Positions 42,576 through 51,135 of a stretch of 64,000 nt of DNA are shown piece by piece; the first letter of the stretch is position 1, and the number at the start of each line of letters is the position of its first letter. Where the stretch lies: contig ONOG01000007.1 in NCBI GenBank assembly GCA_900319385.1, positions 25,151 through 89,150 of the forward strand, read 5' to 3'. Under the pieces are notes generated by a model. It was not told the origin of the DNA. It saw only the letters and a list, made by a program, of their open reading frames with translations, and did no database searches. The translations under genes were made by a program, and so were the position numbers. Source of the stretch: an uncultured Prevotellaceae bacterium (lineage in GTDB: Bacteria > Bacteroidota > Bacteroidia > Bacteroidales > Bacteroidaceae).

Positions 42576-43043
42576 GGTCCGAAAAGAATCTGCGCCGCAG
42601 GTGAGTTTGGAGGGCAGCGCCGCTGAGTTTCGTCCGCACTGCTCATGAGCCATGACGGGGGCTGACGGAAACTTACTACTGACAGCTTTGGGCCGTCATC
42701 GGTGTTTTGTCGGGATGCGTAGCGGAGCCTGCCTGTCTGCAAAAAACGAGGTCAATGTATCTCACGACACACTGACCTTCTAACCAACTAACTAATACTA
42801 ACTACTAACTAAATATGCTGATAAAAAAAAAGTAAGCACTTGTTCGAGGCGGGCTGCCTTTGTTTTACGCTGCAAAGGTAGTGTTTTTTTTATCAAAGTG
42901 TTATCAAATATCCGTCAAGTGATGTCATAAATCTTTCAAAATTGCGGTTTTGGCGTGTTATGAACGATTTTTACAAGTGAATAGACGTTTTTTTCAACAT
43001 TTGTCACAGGCCGTTTCAACATTTGTATAAAAGGATTACGCGC
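42576..43043. other. Gene-free stretch with a hairpin and an outward minus-strand promoter box
   Basis: No supported gene. A 10-bp hairpin lies at 42749-42778 (AGGTCAATGT with ACACTGACCT). On the minus strand a TACCTTTG box (42873-42880) faces the gene-free part, and a run of nine A on the plus strand (42824-42832) would read as a U-tract about 45 nt downstream, so a very short transcript is conceivable. Confidence 0.35.
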
Positions 43044-43051
43044 GGATGTAC
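43044..43051 (+). promoter_or_regulatory. -7 box TAACTTTG for the first GH31 gene
   Basis: Exact TAnnTTTG match 55 bp before the ATG at 43106. Confidence 0.6.
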
Positions 43052-43105
43052 GTAACTTTGCAAGCGAAAACATTTAATTTTTTCACCTAATAACAACTGT
43101 CCACA

Positions 43106-46100
43106 ATGAAGAAAATTTCGAGTATTCTTCTGTTGACTGCCGTGACGATGCTCACTGCTGTCAGCGCTGCGGCCCAGCAGCACTACGTGTTCAACTGTCG
43201 GGACTACATATCGACCGACGACGCACGTGCCACCCAGTCGCAGTTCAGCTACGACACGGGTGCCAACACTTTCAGCATCAGTGCCAGCGGCGCCAACAAC
43301 GTGGCGTTCAAGATGAACGATGCCATGGACGGCGAATACTACATCGACAACGATGAGACGATGCTGCTCATCTGCGGAAAGAACCTGCAGACGACGCAGA
43401 CGGCGAGCTATGTCTGGTGGCTCAACGGATTCAACAACTTCGGTCAGACGCCGGCCGACCAGCGACTGACCGACGGCGACGAGGCCGTGCTGCTGTGGAA
43501 CCTGCGGACCAATGCCGCCATCAACTCCAATTTCGACTGGGGCAAGGAGCACATCAACATCTCGGCCTACGGCAACAGCTTCATCCTCGCCGTGGGACTC
43601 ACGGCGCAGAACGCCGGACAGGCGGGCACGGTGACCGACTTCGGCTACTACGCTCCGTGGGAGGTGGCTGCGAAGCATCCTGCGCTGATGACTCAGCTGG
43701 GCTTCACCGCCGAGAGCATCACCACGGCTTGCAAGGCGAAGATCGTCCAGCTCGACGCCGAACAGCAGGCGACGGTCGATGCCATCGCTGCCGACAACTA
43801 TGCGGCTGCCTACGAGCTCTATCGGTCTGTCCGTCAGGCAACGAAGGAGGAGGGTACGACCCACACGGGTTCGTTCACGCCGATCGACCGCGGCATCCTG
43901 GCACGCTTCGATGCTCAGTACGTGCGCATTCAGTTTATGAACGACTCGACCGTGCGCGTGTGCAAGGCAATGACCGAAGCCGACCTCGAGCACGAGAGCT
44001 GGGCGGTCATCGCCTCGGCCGACGAGGCCACCGACGTCACGGTGACGAGCACTGGCGACCAGCGCGTGATGCTCAGCACATCGAAGATGCGCATCGTCTA
44101 TCACCTCACGCAGGGTACGGCCGAATACTACCGCGCCGACGGTTCGCAGCTGCTCAGCGAAGTGAACCACCGCTTTGTCGATACGATGGACGGTCCCTTC
44201 GCCTCCTACACCCTCAGCCAGTACTTCCAGCTGGCCGACGATGAGCGCATCTACGGCATGGGACAGCTGCAGGACGGACAACTGAACCGCCGCGGCACCG
44301 TCGTGCGCCTGGAGCAGGAAAACCGCTCGATCTGCATTCCGTATTTCCTTTCGTCGAAGAACTACGGCCTCTACTGGGACAACTATTCGCCCACAACCTT
44401 CAACGACGCCAGCCCCATGACGATGTTCCGCTCCACCGGACGCACCATCGACTACTATGTTCTCTGCGGCGACAACAGCCACGAGGTGCAGCGTTCGCTC
44501 CGCAACCTGACGGGCAACACCGAGCTGCCGCCCCTCTGGAACTTCGGCCTGTACCAGAGCAAGGAGCGCTATGCCTCGGCCAACGAGGTGATGAGCGTCG
44601 TCCAGAAATATCGCGACCTGCAGATCCCGCTCGACTGCATCGTGCAGGACTGGCAGTACTGGGGCGGCAACGACTACTGGAACGCCATGGAGTTCCTCAA
44701 CCCCGACTACAGCAACTACCAGCAAATGATTGACTTTGTCCACGCGAACAACACCAAGCTGATGATCTCGATCTGGGCCAACTTCGGTCCGCAGACCAAA
44801 CAGTTTGCAGCGCTGCGCGACAAAGGACTTTTGTTCACATCCGACACATGGCCCCCAGGTGCCGGCGTCAAGCCCTACAACCCCTACAGCGCCGAGGCCC
44901 GCGACATCTACTGGGACTACCTGTGGAAGGGACTTTTCTGCCACAACATCGACGCCTACTGGATGGACTCGACCGAGCCTGACTTCTTCGGCGGCGAAGG
45001 CGACAAGGACAACGTGGCACTGCCTGGCCAGACCTGGCGTTCGCTGCGCAATGCCTTCCCCCTCGCCACGGTGCAGGGTGTGTCACAGCACCATCGCGCC
45101 CAGCCCGAACTGGCCGACAAGCGCGTGAGCATCATGACGCGCAGCGGATACCTGGGTATGCAGCGCACAGGCGCCTATGTCTGGAGCGCAGACATCGACG
45201 GCAACTGGCAGACATTGGCCAAGCAGATTCCTGCAGCCTGCAACCTGAGCGAAAGCGGACTTCCCTACTGGAACAGCGACACCGGCGGTTTCTTTGTCGC
45301 GAACGACGAGGTATGGCACCGACTCTACACACGCTGGACGCAGTTCTCCACCTTCACGCCCATGCTGCGCTTCCACGGCACCGGCACGCCACGCGAGCCT
45401 TGGCAGTTCGGAAGCGAAGGTGACGCCAAGGGCGAGTATGACAACATCGTGCGCTATGTGAAGATGCGCTACAGCCTGTTGCCCTATCTCTATTCGACAG
45501 CCCACAAAGTGCGCACCGACGCACAGGGCTTCATGCAGGCCATGCCCCTCGCCTTCCCGCAGGATGAGCAGACCTTCGACATCGCCGATCAGTATATGTT
45601 CGGCCGCGCGTTCCTCGTTGCCCCGATCGTGACCGACGGCGTCATCGGCCGCAATGTCTATCTGCCCGCCGGCGAACGTTGGCTCGACTTCTGGACGGGC
45701 TACACCTTCGAAGGCAGCCAGACGCTGTTCAAGGCCGCACCTGCCGACATCATGCCGCTCTACGTCCGCGCCGGCAGCATCCTGCCTTGGGGTCCCGAAG
45801 TGCAGTACTCCTCGGAGAAGAACTGGGACCAGCTCGAACTGCGCCTCTATCCTGGTGCCGACGGCGAGTTCACACTCTACGAAGACGAGCTCGACGGATA
45901 CGGCTATGAGCGCGGCGACTGTGCCGAAATCCCCATCACGTGGGACGAAGAGACGAAGACCATGACGTTCCACGCACGTCGGGGAAGTTTCCCTGGCATG
46001 CTTGCCGAGCGCGACTTCAACATCGTCGTTGTGACGCCTGAAAAGGGCATCGGCGACGCCCACGCCACGACCTTCGACGCCACCGTCCACTACACGGGCG

Positions 46101-46810
46101 AGGAGGTGAGCATCCAGCTCGAGGTGAAGAACGTGGCAGAGCCCGTTGCCGAGGAAATCGAGGGAAAGATTGTCAACCCCAGCTTCGAGGCTGACGGACG
46201 CTCACTCACCAAGGTGCAGCCGCAGGGCTGGACCGTGAATGCCTCGACGACGTGGTGGGGCGTGAACCAGGTCAGCGCTGGTGCCACGGGCGACCCTCAG
46301 CCCACCGACGGCCAGTACCTGTTCGGCGTGTGGGACGGCAACGTCCTGTCGGCCAGCATTTCGCAGACCCTCTCGACCCTGCCCGCAGGTCAGTACCGCC
46401 TGACCGTCGATATGCACGCCTCGAATCGCGACAATGTCGTGCGCTTGGGTGAGCAGTGCGTGTTTGCCGGCGACGCCAAAGGTTTTTTTCGTGACCAGGT
46501 CCGCTCTGCCGGCGTGGGCGATGCCACACCGATGCAGACCATTCACGTGGATTTCACAGTGGAGCAAGACAACGACCCCGTCACCATCGGCGTATCGACA
46601 GCCAACGCTCCAGCCGAGACTTGGTTCAAGATTGACAACTTTCGCCTTTACCGTCTCGAGAGCGGAGAGGCGACTGGCATAGAGGAAGTTGAAAGTGAAA
46701 AGTTAAAAGTGAAAAAGAACGATGCCACATACACCCTGTCGGGCATGCGCGTGAAGAACCCCACCCGCGGCATCTATGTGAAGAACGGGCAGAAAATCTG
46801 CCTGAAGTAA
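43106..46810 (+). CDS. Secreted GH31 glycoside hydrolase with N-terminal WWLN module and sorting tail
   Basis: 1234 aa with signal peptide MKKISSILLLTAVTMLTAVS. Residues about 25-190 form a module with SYVWWLNGFNNFG, shared with the C-terminal modules of the 14013 phosphatase protein. The GH31 N-domain and (beta/alpha)8 barrel follow; the nucleophile is Asp621 in YWMDSTEPD and the acid/base Asp696 in WSADIDGNW. Family members act on alpha-glucosides, alpha-xylosides or alpha-galactosides; specificity cannot be read here. A beta-sandwich (NPSFEADGRS ... IDNFRLYRLE) and the tail YTLSGMRVKNPTRGIYVKNG end the protein. The tail linker VESEKLKVKK comes from the 7-bp repeat. The next GH31 gene follows 39 bp later, probably in the same transcript. 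Confidence 0.93.
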   Translation: MKKISSILLLTAVTMLTAVSAAAQQHYVFNCRDYISTDDARATQSQFSYDTGANTFSISASGANNVAFKMNDAMDGEYYIDNDETMLLICGKNLQTTQTASYVWWLNGFNNFGQTPADQRLTDGDEAVLLWNLRTNAAINSNFDWGKEHINISAYGNSFILAVGLTAQNAGQAGTVTDFGYYAPWEVAAKHPALMTQLGFTAESITTACKAKIVQLDAEQQATVDAIAADNYAAAYELYRSVRQATKEEGTTHTGSFTPIDRGILARFDAQYVRIQFMNDSTVRVCKAMTEADLEHESWAVIASADEATDVTVTSTGDQRVMLSTSKMRIVYHLTQGTAEYYRADGSQLLSEVNHRFVDTMDGPFASYTLSQYFQLADDERIYGMGQLQDGQLNRRGTVVRLEQENRSICIPYFLSSKNYGLYWDNYSPTTFNDASPMTMFRSTGRTIDYYVLCGDNSHEVQRSLRNLTGNTELPPLWNFGLYQSKERYASANEVMSVVQKYRDLQIPLDCIVQDWQYWGGNDYWNAMEFLNPDYSNYQQMIDFVHANNTKLMISIWANFGPQTKQFAALRDKGLLFTSDTWPPGAGVKPYNPYSAEARDIYWDYLWKGLFCHNIDAYWMDSTEPDFFGGEGDKDNVALPGQTWRSLRNAFPLATVQGVSQHHRAQPELADKRVSIMTRSGYLGMQRTGAYVWSADIDGNWQTLAKQIPAACNLSESGLPYWNSDTGGFFVANDEVWHRLYTRWTQFSTFTPMLRFHGTGTPREPWQFGSEGDAKGEYDNIVRYVKMRYSLLPYLYSTAHKVRTDAQGFMQAMPLAFPQDEQTFDIADQYMFGRAFLVAPIVTDGVIGRNVYLPAGERWLDFWTGYTFEGSQTLFKAAPADIMPLYVRAGSILPWGPEVQYSSEKNWDQLELRLYPGADGEFTLYEDELDGYGYERGDCAEIPITWDEETKTMTFHARRGSFPGMLAERDFNIVVVTPEKGIGDAHATTFDATVHYTGEEVSIQLEVKNVAEPVAEEIEGKIVNPSFEADGRSLTKVQPQGWTVNASTTWWGVNQVSAGATGDPQPTDGQYLFGVWDGNVLSASISQTLSTLPAGQYRLTVDMHASNRDNVVRLGEQCVFAGDAKGFFRDQVRSAGVGDATPMQTIHVDFTVEQDNDPVTIGVSTANAPAETWFKIDNFRLYRLESGEATGIEEVESEKLKVKKNDATYTLSGMRVKNPTRGIYVKNGQKICLK
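46688..46715 (+). repeat. 7-bp GTGAAAA repeat inside the GH31 tail linker
   Basis: Four units (GTTGAAA, GTGAAAA, GTTAAAA, GTGAAAA) in frame, encoding VESEKLKVK before the sorting tail. Confidence 0.8.
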
Positions 46811-46849
46811 ATGTCTATTCCCTTCCGAATCACCTAAAACAAAGAGAAT

Positions 46850-49330
46850 ATGAACGCAAAACGAAGCCTGATTTCCCTGACGTTGTGCCTCAGCACACTG
46901 CTCGGCACACAGGCGCAGACCGTCGTCGCCACCAAGGCCGGCGTGCGCATCAACCCCAGCAACAGCGAGACTGCCACCGAAGTGCAGTGGTACACCGACG
47001 CCGCTGTGCGTGTCCTCAAGTACCCCAAGAGCCTCACGGCTGCGCCCGAGCACAAGAGCTACAGCATCATCGCCAGCCCCGCGAAGGTTCAGTCGCTTGC
47101 GACCGCGTCGGAACAGACAGGGCTGTACGAGCTCCGCGGCACCAACCTCACGGTGTCCATCGACACCCGCACGGGCAACGTCCGTTTCCTCGACAAGCAG
47201 GGACAGCCGTTGCTCGCCGAGAAGTCCTCGACCCTCGACGCCATCGCCGACGGCGTGGACAAGGGCCAGTACCGCATCAGCCAGACGTGGACCGTCGGCC
47301 GCGACGAGTTCCTCTTCGGACTCGGACAGCGCCAAACGGATGAGTTTGGAATCCGTGGCAAGAAGGTCGATATCTGGACCGGCTACAAGATCATCACCAT
47401 CCCCTACTTCGCCAGCGAGAAAGGCTACGGCCTCTATTGGGACAACGCCGGCGAGTCGAGTTTCTCCGACTCGGCCGACGGCACCACCTTCGCATCGAGC
47501 GTGGCACGCCTCGAGGACTACTACTTCATGTACCGCGACGGCTCGCAGGACGGTGTCGTGGCAGCCATTCGCGACCTGACCGGCCAAGCCACCATGTTCC
47601 CGCTGTGGACACTCGGCTACTGGCAGTGCCGCGAACGCTACAAAACGAGCGACGAACTCTGCGACGTGCTCGACTACTATCGTCAACACCGCATCCCGCT
47701 CGACGGCATCGTACAGGACTGGCAATACTGGGGCTGCGACTCGAACTGGAACGCCATGCGCTTCGACAATCCTTACTACTCGAACCGCATCGGTGACCCC
47801 GCAGCCATGCGCTACCTGCCGAAGGACCTCCAGCAGCAGGCCGACGAGATGATTCGCACGGGTCGGCAGCCGCGCATCAAGAGCCCGCAGGAGATGGTCG
47901 ATTATGTGCACCGCAACAACGCGCACTTGATGATCAGCATCTGGCCCGACTTCGGCCCGTGGACCGAGCCGTATGCCGAACTGAAGAAAATCAACGCCCT
48001 TTTCCCCTTCGAGACATGGCCCAAGAACGCCGGTGCATTGGTGTATGACCCGTGGAATCCCCGCGCACGCGACATCTACTGGAAGTACCTCAAGAACCTC
48101 TACAACATGGGCTTCGATGCCTGGTGGACGGACTCGACCGAACCCGACCACACCGAAAAGCCTGGCGACCGCGACTACCTGACGTACGACGGTTCGTGGC
48201 GTTCGGTGAAGAATGCCTTCGCACTGGTGACCAACCGTGGCATCTATGAACACCAACGGGCGACGAAAGGAAGCGATCGCAAGCGCGCCGTGCAGATGAC
48301 CCGTTGCGCCACGTTCGGCATCCAACACTACGGCACCTTCTCGTGGAGCGGCGACGTGACGACCGACTGGGACGTCTTCAAGGCACAAATCCCCAGCGGC
48401 CTGAACTACATCGCCTGCGGCATCCCCTTCTGGAACACCGACATCGGCGGTTTCTTCGGCTGGGACTACAACAACGACCCCCACTCGCCGGCCATGCAGG
48501 AGCTGCAGGTGCGCTGGATGCAGTTCGGAGCCTTCTGTCCCCTGATGCGCAACCACTGCTCGTCGCCTATGGTGAGCGAAATCTACCACTTCGGCAAACC
48601 AGGCGAATGGGCCTACGACGTGCAGCGCCAGTACATCGAACTGCGCTACCGTCTGCTGCCCTATCTCTATGCCACGATGGGCGACGTGGTGCTCAACAGC
48701 GGGTCGATGATGCGTCCGCTCGTCTTCGACTTCCCGCAGGACCGCCGCGCCGTGCGCACTGGCAGTGAGTACATGCTGGGCCGCCAGCTGCTCGTCTGCC
48801 CCGTGACAAAGCCCCTCTACACCTATCGCGACGCGCAGAAGAACGGTCACGCCATCTACCCCGACGTAGCCAAAGCCGCCGCTCCCGTCGAGGTCTATCT
48901 GCCGAAAGGCGCGACGTGGTACGACTTCTGGACGGGCGAACGCCACGAAGGCGGCCACGCCATTCAGCGCCTGGCACCCATCGACATCATCCCCGTCTAT
49001 GTGCGTGCAGGCTCGATTCTGCCTTGGGGACCCGCCGTGCAGTATGCCTCGGAGCAGGCTTGGGACAACCTCGAACTGCGCATCTACCCTGGGCAGGACG
49101 GCAAGTTCACCCTCTACGAAGACGAGGGCGACAACTACAACTACGAAAAAGGCAAATACAGTCTTATCCCTATGAGCTGGGACGACGCCACGCAGACCCT
49201 CACGATCGGCGCACGTACGGGCAGTTTCAAGGGGATGCTCGGCCAGCGCAGCTTCCGCATCCGCCGCATGGACAACGGACAGCAGCAGACGGTGAGCTAC
49301 AACGGACAGCAGCAGACGGTTCGTCTCTAA
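46850..49330 (+). CDS. Secreted GH31 glycoside hydrolase (alpha-xylosidase/glucosidase type)
   Basis: 826 aa with signal peptide MNAKRSLISLTLCLSTLLGTQA; no sorting tail, so probably periplasmic. Barrel motifs: PLWTLGYWQCRERYKT, DGIVQDWQYWG, nucleophile Asp428 in WWTDSTEPDH, acid/base Asp502 in WSGDVTTDW, then WNTDIGGFFG and RYRLLPYLYA. The overall make-up and the VSYNG end resemble Bacteroidetes alpha-xylosidases of this family, but specificity is inferred. The last residues repeat NGQQQTV twice from a short tandem duplication in the DNA. It is co-directional with the larger GH31 39 bp upstream, suggesting outside/periplasmic division of work on one glycan. Confidence 0.93.
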   Translation: MNAKRSLISLTLCLSTLLGTQAQTVVATKAGVRINPSNSETATEVQWYTDAAVRVLKYPKSLTAAPEHKSYSIIASPAKVQSLATASEQTGLYELRGTNLTVSIDTRTGNVRFLDKQGQPLLAEKSSTLDAIADGVDKGQYRISQTWTVGRDEFLFGLGQRQTDEFGIRGKKVDIWTGYKIITIPYFASEKGYGLYWDNAGESSFSDSADGTTFASSVARLEDYYFMYRDGSQDGVVAAIRDLTGQATMFPLWTLGYWQCRERYKTSDELCDVLDYYRQHRIPLDGIVQDWQYWGCDSNWNAMRFDNPYYSNRIGDPAAMRYLPKDLQQQADEMIRTGRQPRIKSPQEMVDYVHRNNAHLMISIWPDFGPWTEPYAELKKINALFPFETWPKNAGALVYDPWNPRARDIYWKYLKNLYNMGFDAWWTDSTEPDHTEKPGDRDYLTYDGSWRSVKNAFALVTNRGIYEHQRATKGSDRKRAVQMTRCATFGIQHYGTFSWSGDVTTDWDVFKAQIPSGLNYIACGIPFWNTDIGGFFGWDYNNDPHSPAMQELQVRWMQFGAFCPLMRNHCSSPMVSEIYHFGKPGEWAYDVQRQYIELRYRLLPYLYATMGDVVLNSGSMMRPLVFDFPQDRRAVRTGSEYMLGRQLLVCPVTKPLYTYRDAQKNGHAIYPDVAKAAAPVEVYLPKGATWYDFWTGERHEGGHAIQRLAPIDIIPVYVRAGSILPWGPAVQYASEQAWDNLELRIYPGQDGKFTLYEDEGDNYNYEKGKYSLIPMSWDDATQTLTIGARTGSFKGMLGQRSFRIRRMDNGQQQTVSYNGQQQTVRL

Positions 49331-49347
49331 CTGCCGAACCCGCATTC

Positions 49348-49378
49348 AGAGCCTCCCAACCTCGCGTCGGGAGGCTCT
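49348..49378 (+). terminator. Terminator after the GH31 pair
   Basis: 10-bp stem AGAGCCTCCC/GGGAGGCTCT, 11-base loop, then a T-run, 18 bp after the stop. Confidence 0.9.
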
Positions 49379-49461
49379 TTTTGTGCCCTAAAGGCAGCCG
49401 CAGTCGGAGATGCAAAACCGAAAAACTTCGGCTTTCGTTTTGTTTTCCGCTCACTTAATCG

Positions 49462-49469
49462 TACCTTTG
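49462..49469 (+). promoter_or_regulatory. -7 box TACCTTTG for aroA
   Basis: Exact TAnnTTTG match only 9 bp before the ATG at 49478, so the transcript would have almost no leader. Confidence 0.55.
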
Positions 49470-49477
49470 CACGGATT

Positions 49478-50809
49478 ATGGAACAATATCTCATTGAGTG
49501 CGAAGGCGAAGGACTTCGGTCTGACGCCCGTGCCGTGCTGCCTTACTCGAAAAGCATCTGCAACCGCGTGCTGACGATTCAGGCGTTGTCGTGGATGAAG
49601 GACGGACAACTCGACACGGCGTGGTGCGAACGGCTGCGACTGGGACAGGAGGCTGTCGGTCCGCAGTCGGACGGCATCTGCGACGACACACGCGCCATGC
49701 TCGACTGGCTGATGCGGGCTGACCGACTCGACGGCCAAACCCTCGACATCGGTGCGGCAGGCACGGCGATGCGCTTCTCGACGGCCTTGCTCTCGATGCT
49801 GCGCACCGACTGTGTGCTGACGGGTTCGGCACGCATGAAGGAGCGCCCCATCGGACTGCTGGTCGATGCGCTGCGCTGCCTCGGCGCCGACATCCAGTAC
49901 ACCGAACGCGAGGGCTTTCCTCCCCTGCGCATTCGGGGCGGAGCGATGCGCGGAGGGGCGGTGACGCTGGCGGGCAACGTCAGTTCGCAGTTCATCTCTG
50001 CCCTGCTCATGGTGGGCCCGATGCTGGAGGAAGGCCTGCAACTGCGGCTCGAAGGCGAAATCATTTCGCGCCCCTACATCGACATGACCCTGCGCGAGAT
50101 GCAGACCGCCGGCACACAGGCGGCATGGACCACGGAGCGCGACATCACGGTCGAGCCCGTTCCCTACCGACAAAGCCGCACCACATTCATCGAACGCGAC
50201 TGGACTGCCGCCAGCTATTGGTACGAAGTGCTGGCGCTGGGCGGCCGTGAGGGTTCGATCCTCACGCTGCAAGGCCTGCTCGAGGAGAGTACACAGGGCG
50301 ACCGCCGTGTGGCAGACATCTTCGACCACCTCGGCGTGCAGACCACATTCGTCCCCGACGAAGCCAAGACGGTGGTGCTGACCAAACGCGGCACGCCCGA
50401 CGAACGCCTCGACTGGGACTTCGTCGAGACTCCCGATCTGGCGCAGACCGTCGTCGTGACGTGCTGCCTGCTGGGCGTTCAGTTCCACTTCACCGGCCTG
50501 CAAAGCCTGCGCATCAAGGAAACCGACCGCATCGCCGCCCTGCAGAACGAACTGCGGAAACTGGGCTTCAGCATCGAGGCGGACGACCGCCAGATGTGGT
50601 GGATGGGCACTGCAGAACCTCAGATAGCGCAACAAACAACGGCCATCGACACCTACAAGGACCACCGCATGGCCATGGCCTTTGCGCCGGCAGCCTTGCG
50701 ATGCGGCCGCATCGTCATCAACGACCCGCTGGTGGTCAGCAAGTCCTACCCCGCCTTCTGGCAGGAACTGCGCCAGACAGGCCTGAACTTAACCGAAAGA
50801 CGATCATGA
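49478..50809 (+). CDS. aroA: 3-phosphoshikimate 1-carboxyvinyltransferase (EPSP synthase)
   Basis: Joins shikimate 3-phosphate and phosphoenolpyruvate in aromatic amino acid synthesis; cytosolic. 443 aa, normal length is about 410-440. Visible motifs: LPYSKSICNRVL near residue 20 (usual LPGSKSISNR, so the Gly and one Ser are replaced), AAGTAMRFSTALL near 95, GNVSSQFISALLM near 166, SRPYIDMTL near 199, RIKETDRIAAL and TYKDHRMAMAFAPAAL near the end. The replaced residues in the first loop are typical of Bacteroidetes versions. The next gene overlaps its stop by four bases. Confidence 0.95.
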   Translation: MEQYLIECEGEGLRSDARAVLPYSKSICNRVLTIQALSWMKDGQLDTAWCERLRLGQEAVGPQSDGICDDTRAMLDWLMRADRLDGQTLDIGAAGTAMRFSTALLSMLRTDCVLTGSARMKERPIGLLVDALRCLGADIQYTEREGFPPLRIRGGAMRGGAVTLAGNVSSQFISALLMVGPMLEEGLQLRLEGEIISRPYIDMTLREMQTAGTQAAWTTERDITVEPVPYRQSRTTFIERDWTAASYWYEVLALGGREGSILTLQGLLEESTQGDRRVADIFDHLGVQTTFVPDEAKTVVLTKRGTPDERLDWDFVETPDLAQTVVVTCCLLGVQFHFTGLQSLRIKETDRIAALQNELRKLGFSIEADDRQMWWMGTAEPQIAQQTTAIDTYKDHRMAMAFAPAALRCGRIVINDPLVVSKSYPAFWQELRQTGLNLTERRS

Positions 50810-51099
50810 ACATAGACTTCACTTGCTGTGGTCAGCACGAGATTTGCGAGAAGGAAATCTACCTGAACCAACTGCGCAATATTGAGTATTACGAAGACGA
50901 GGAACTGGACCGCTTCCGCGGTCGCAGCAGCGACAACTACACCGCTGAGGAGGCTGACGAATTTCGCGAGGTGCTGCTTACGATGCGCGAGGACGAAGTG
51001 GGCGGCTGGCTTCACAGCCTTGAACTTCGGCAGGTGGAACTGCCCGACCAAGTGAAGGACGACGTGCTGATGATAGTCGACGACCAACGCCGCCAATAA
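50806..51099 (+). CDS. Conserved small protein coupled to aroA
   Basis: 97 aa, acidic. The ATG overlaps the aroA stop (ATGA). It begins MNIDFTCCGQHEICEKEIYL with a CC pair and another Cys, then EYYEDEELDRFRGRSSDNYT and AEEADEFREVLLTMREDEVG, ending in VELPDQVKDDVLMIVDD. Homologues sit next to aroA in other Bacteroidales, as I recall often labelled phospholipase without clear basis. No catalytic motif is visible, so I leave the function open. It is probably cotranscribed from aroA through porW. Confidence 0.8.
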   Translation: MNIDFTCCGQHEICEKEIYLNQLRNIEYYEDEELDRFRGRSSDNYTAEEADEFREVLLTMREDEVGGWLHSLELRQVELPDQVKDDVLMIVDDQRRQ

Positions 51100-51135
51100 G
51101 CAATAAAGACGGGGGCCCTACGTTATATATATAGA

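Noticed and set aside
46703..49345. An 880-codon minus-strand open frame antisense to the second GH31 gene
   Set aside because: No family match by eye, while the plus strand holds a complete GH31 with both catalytic residues.
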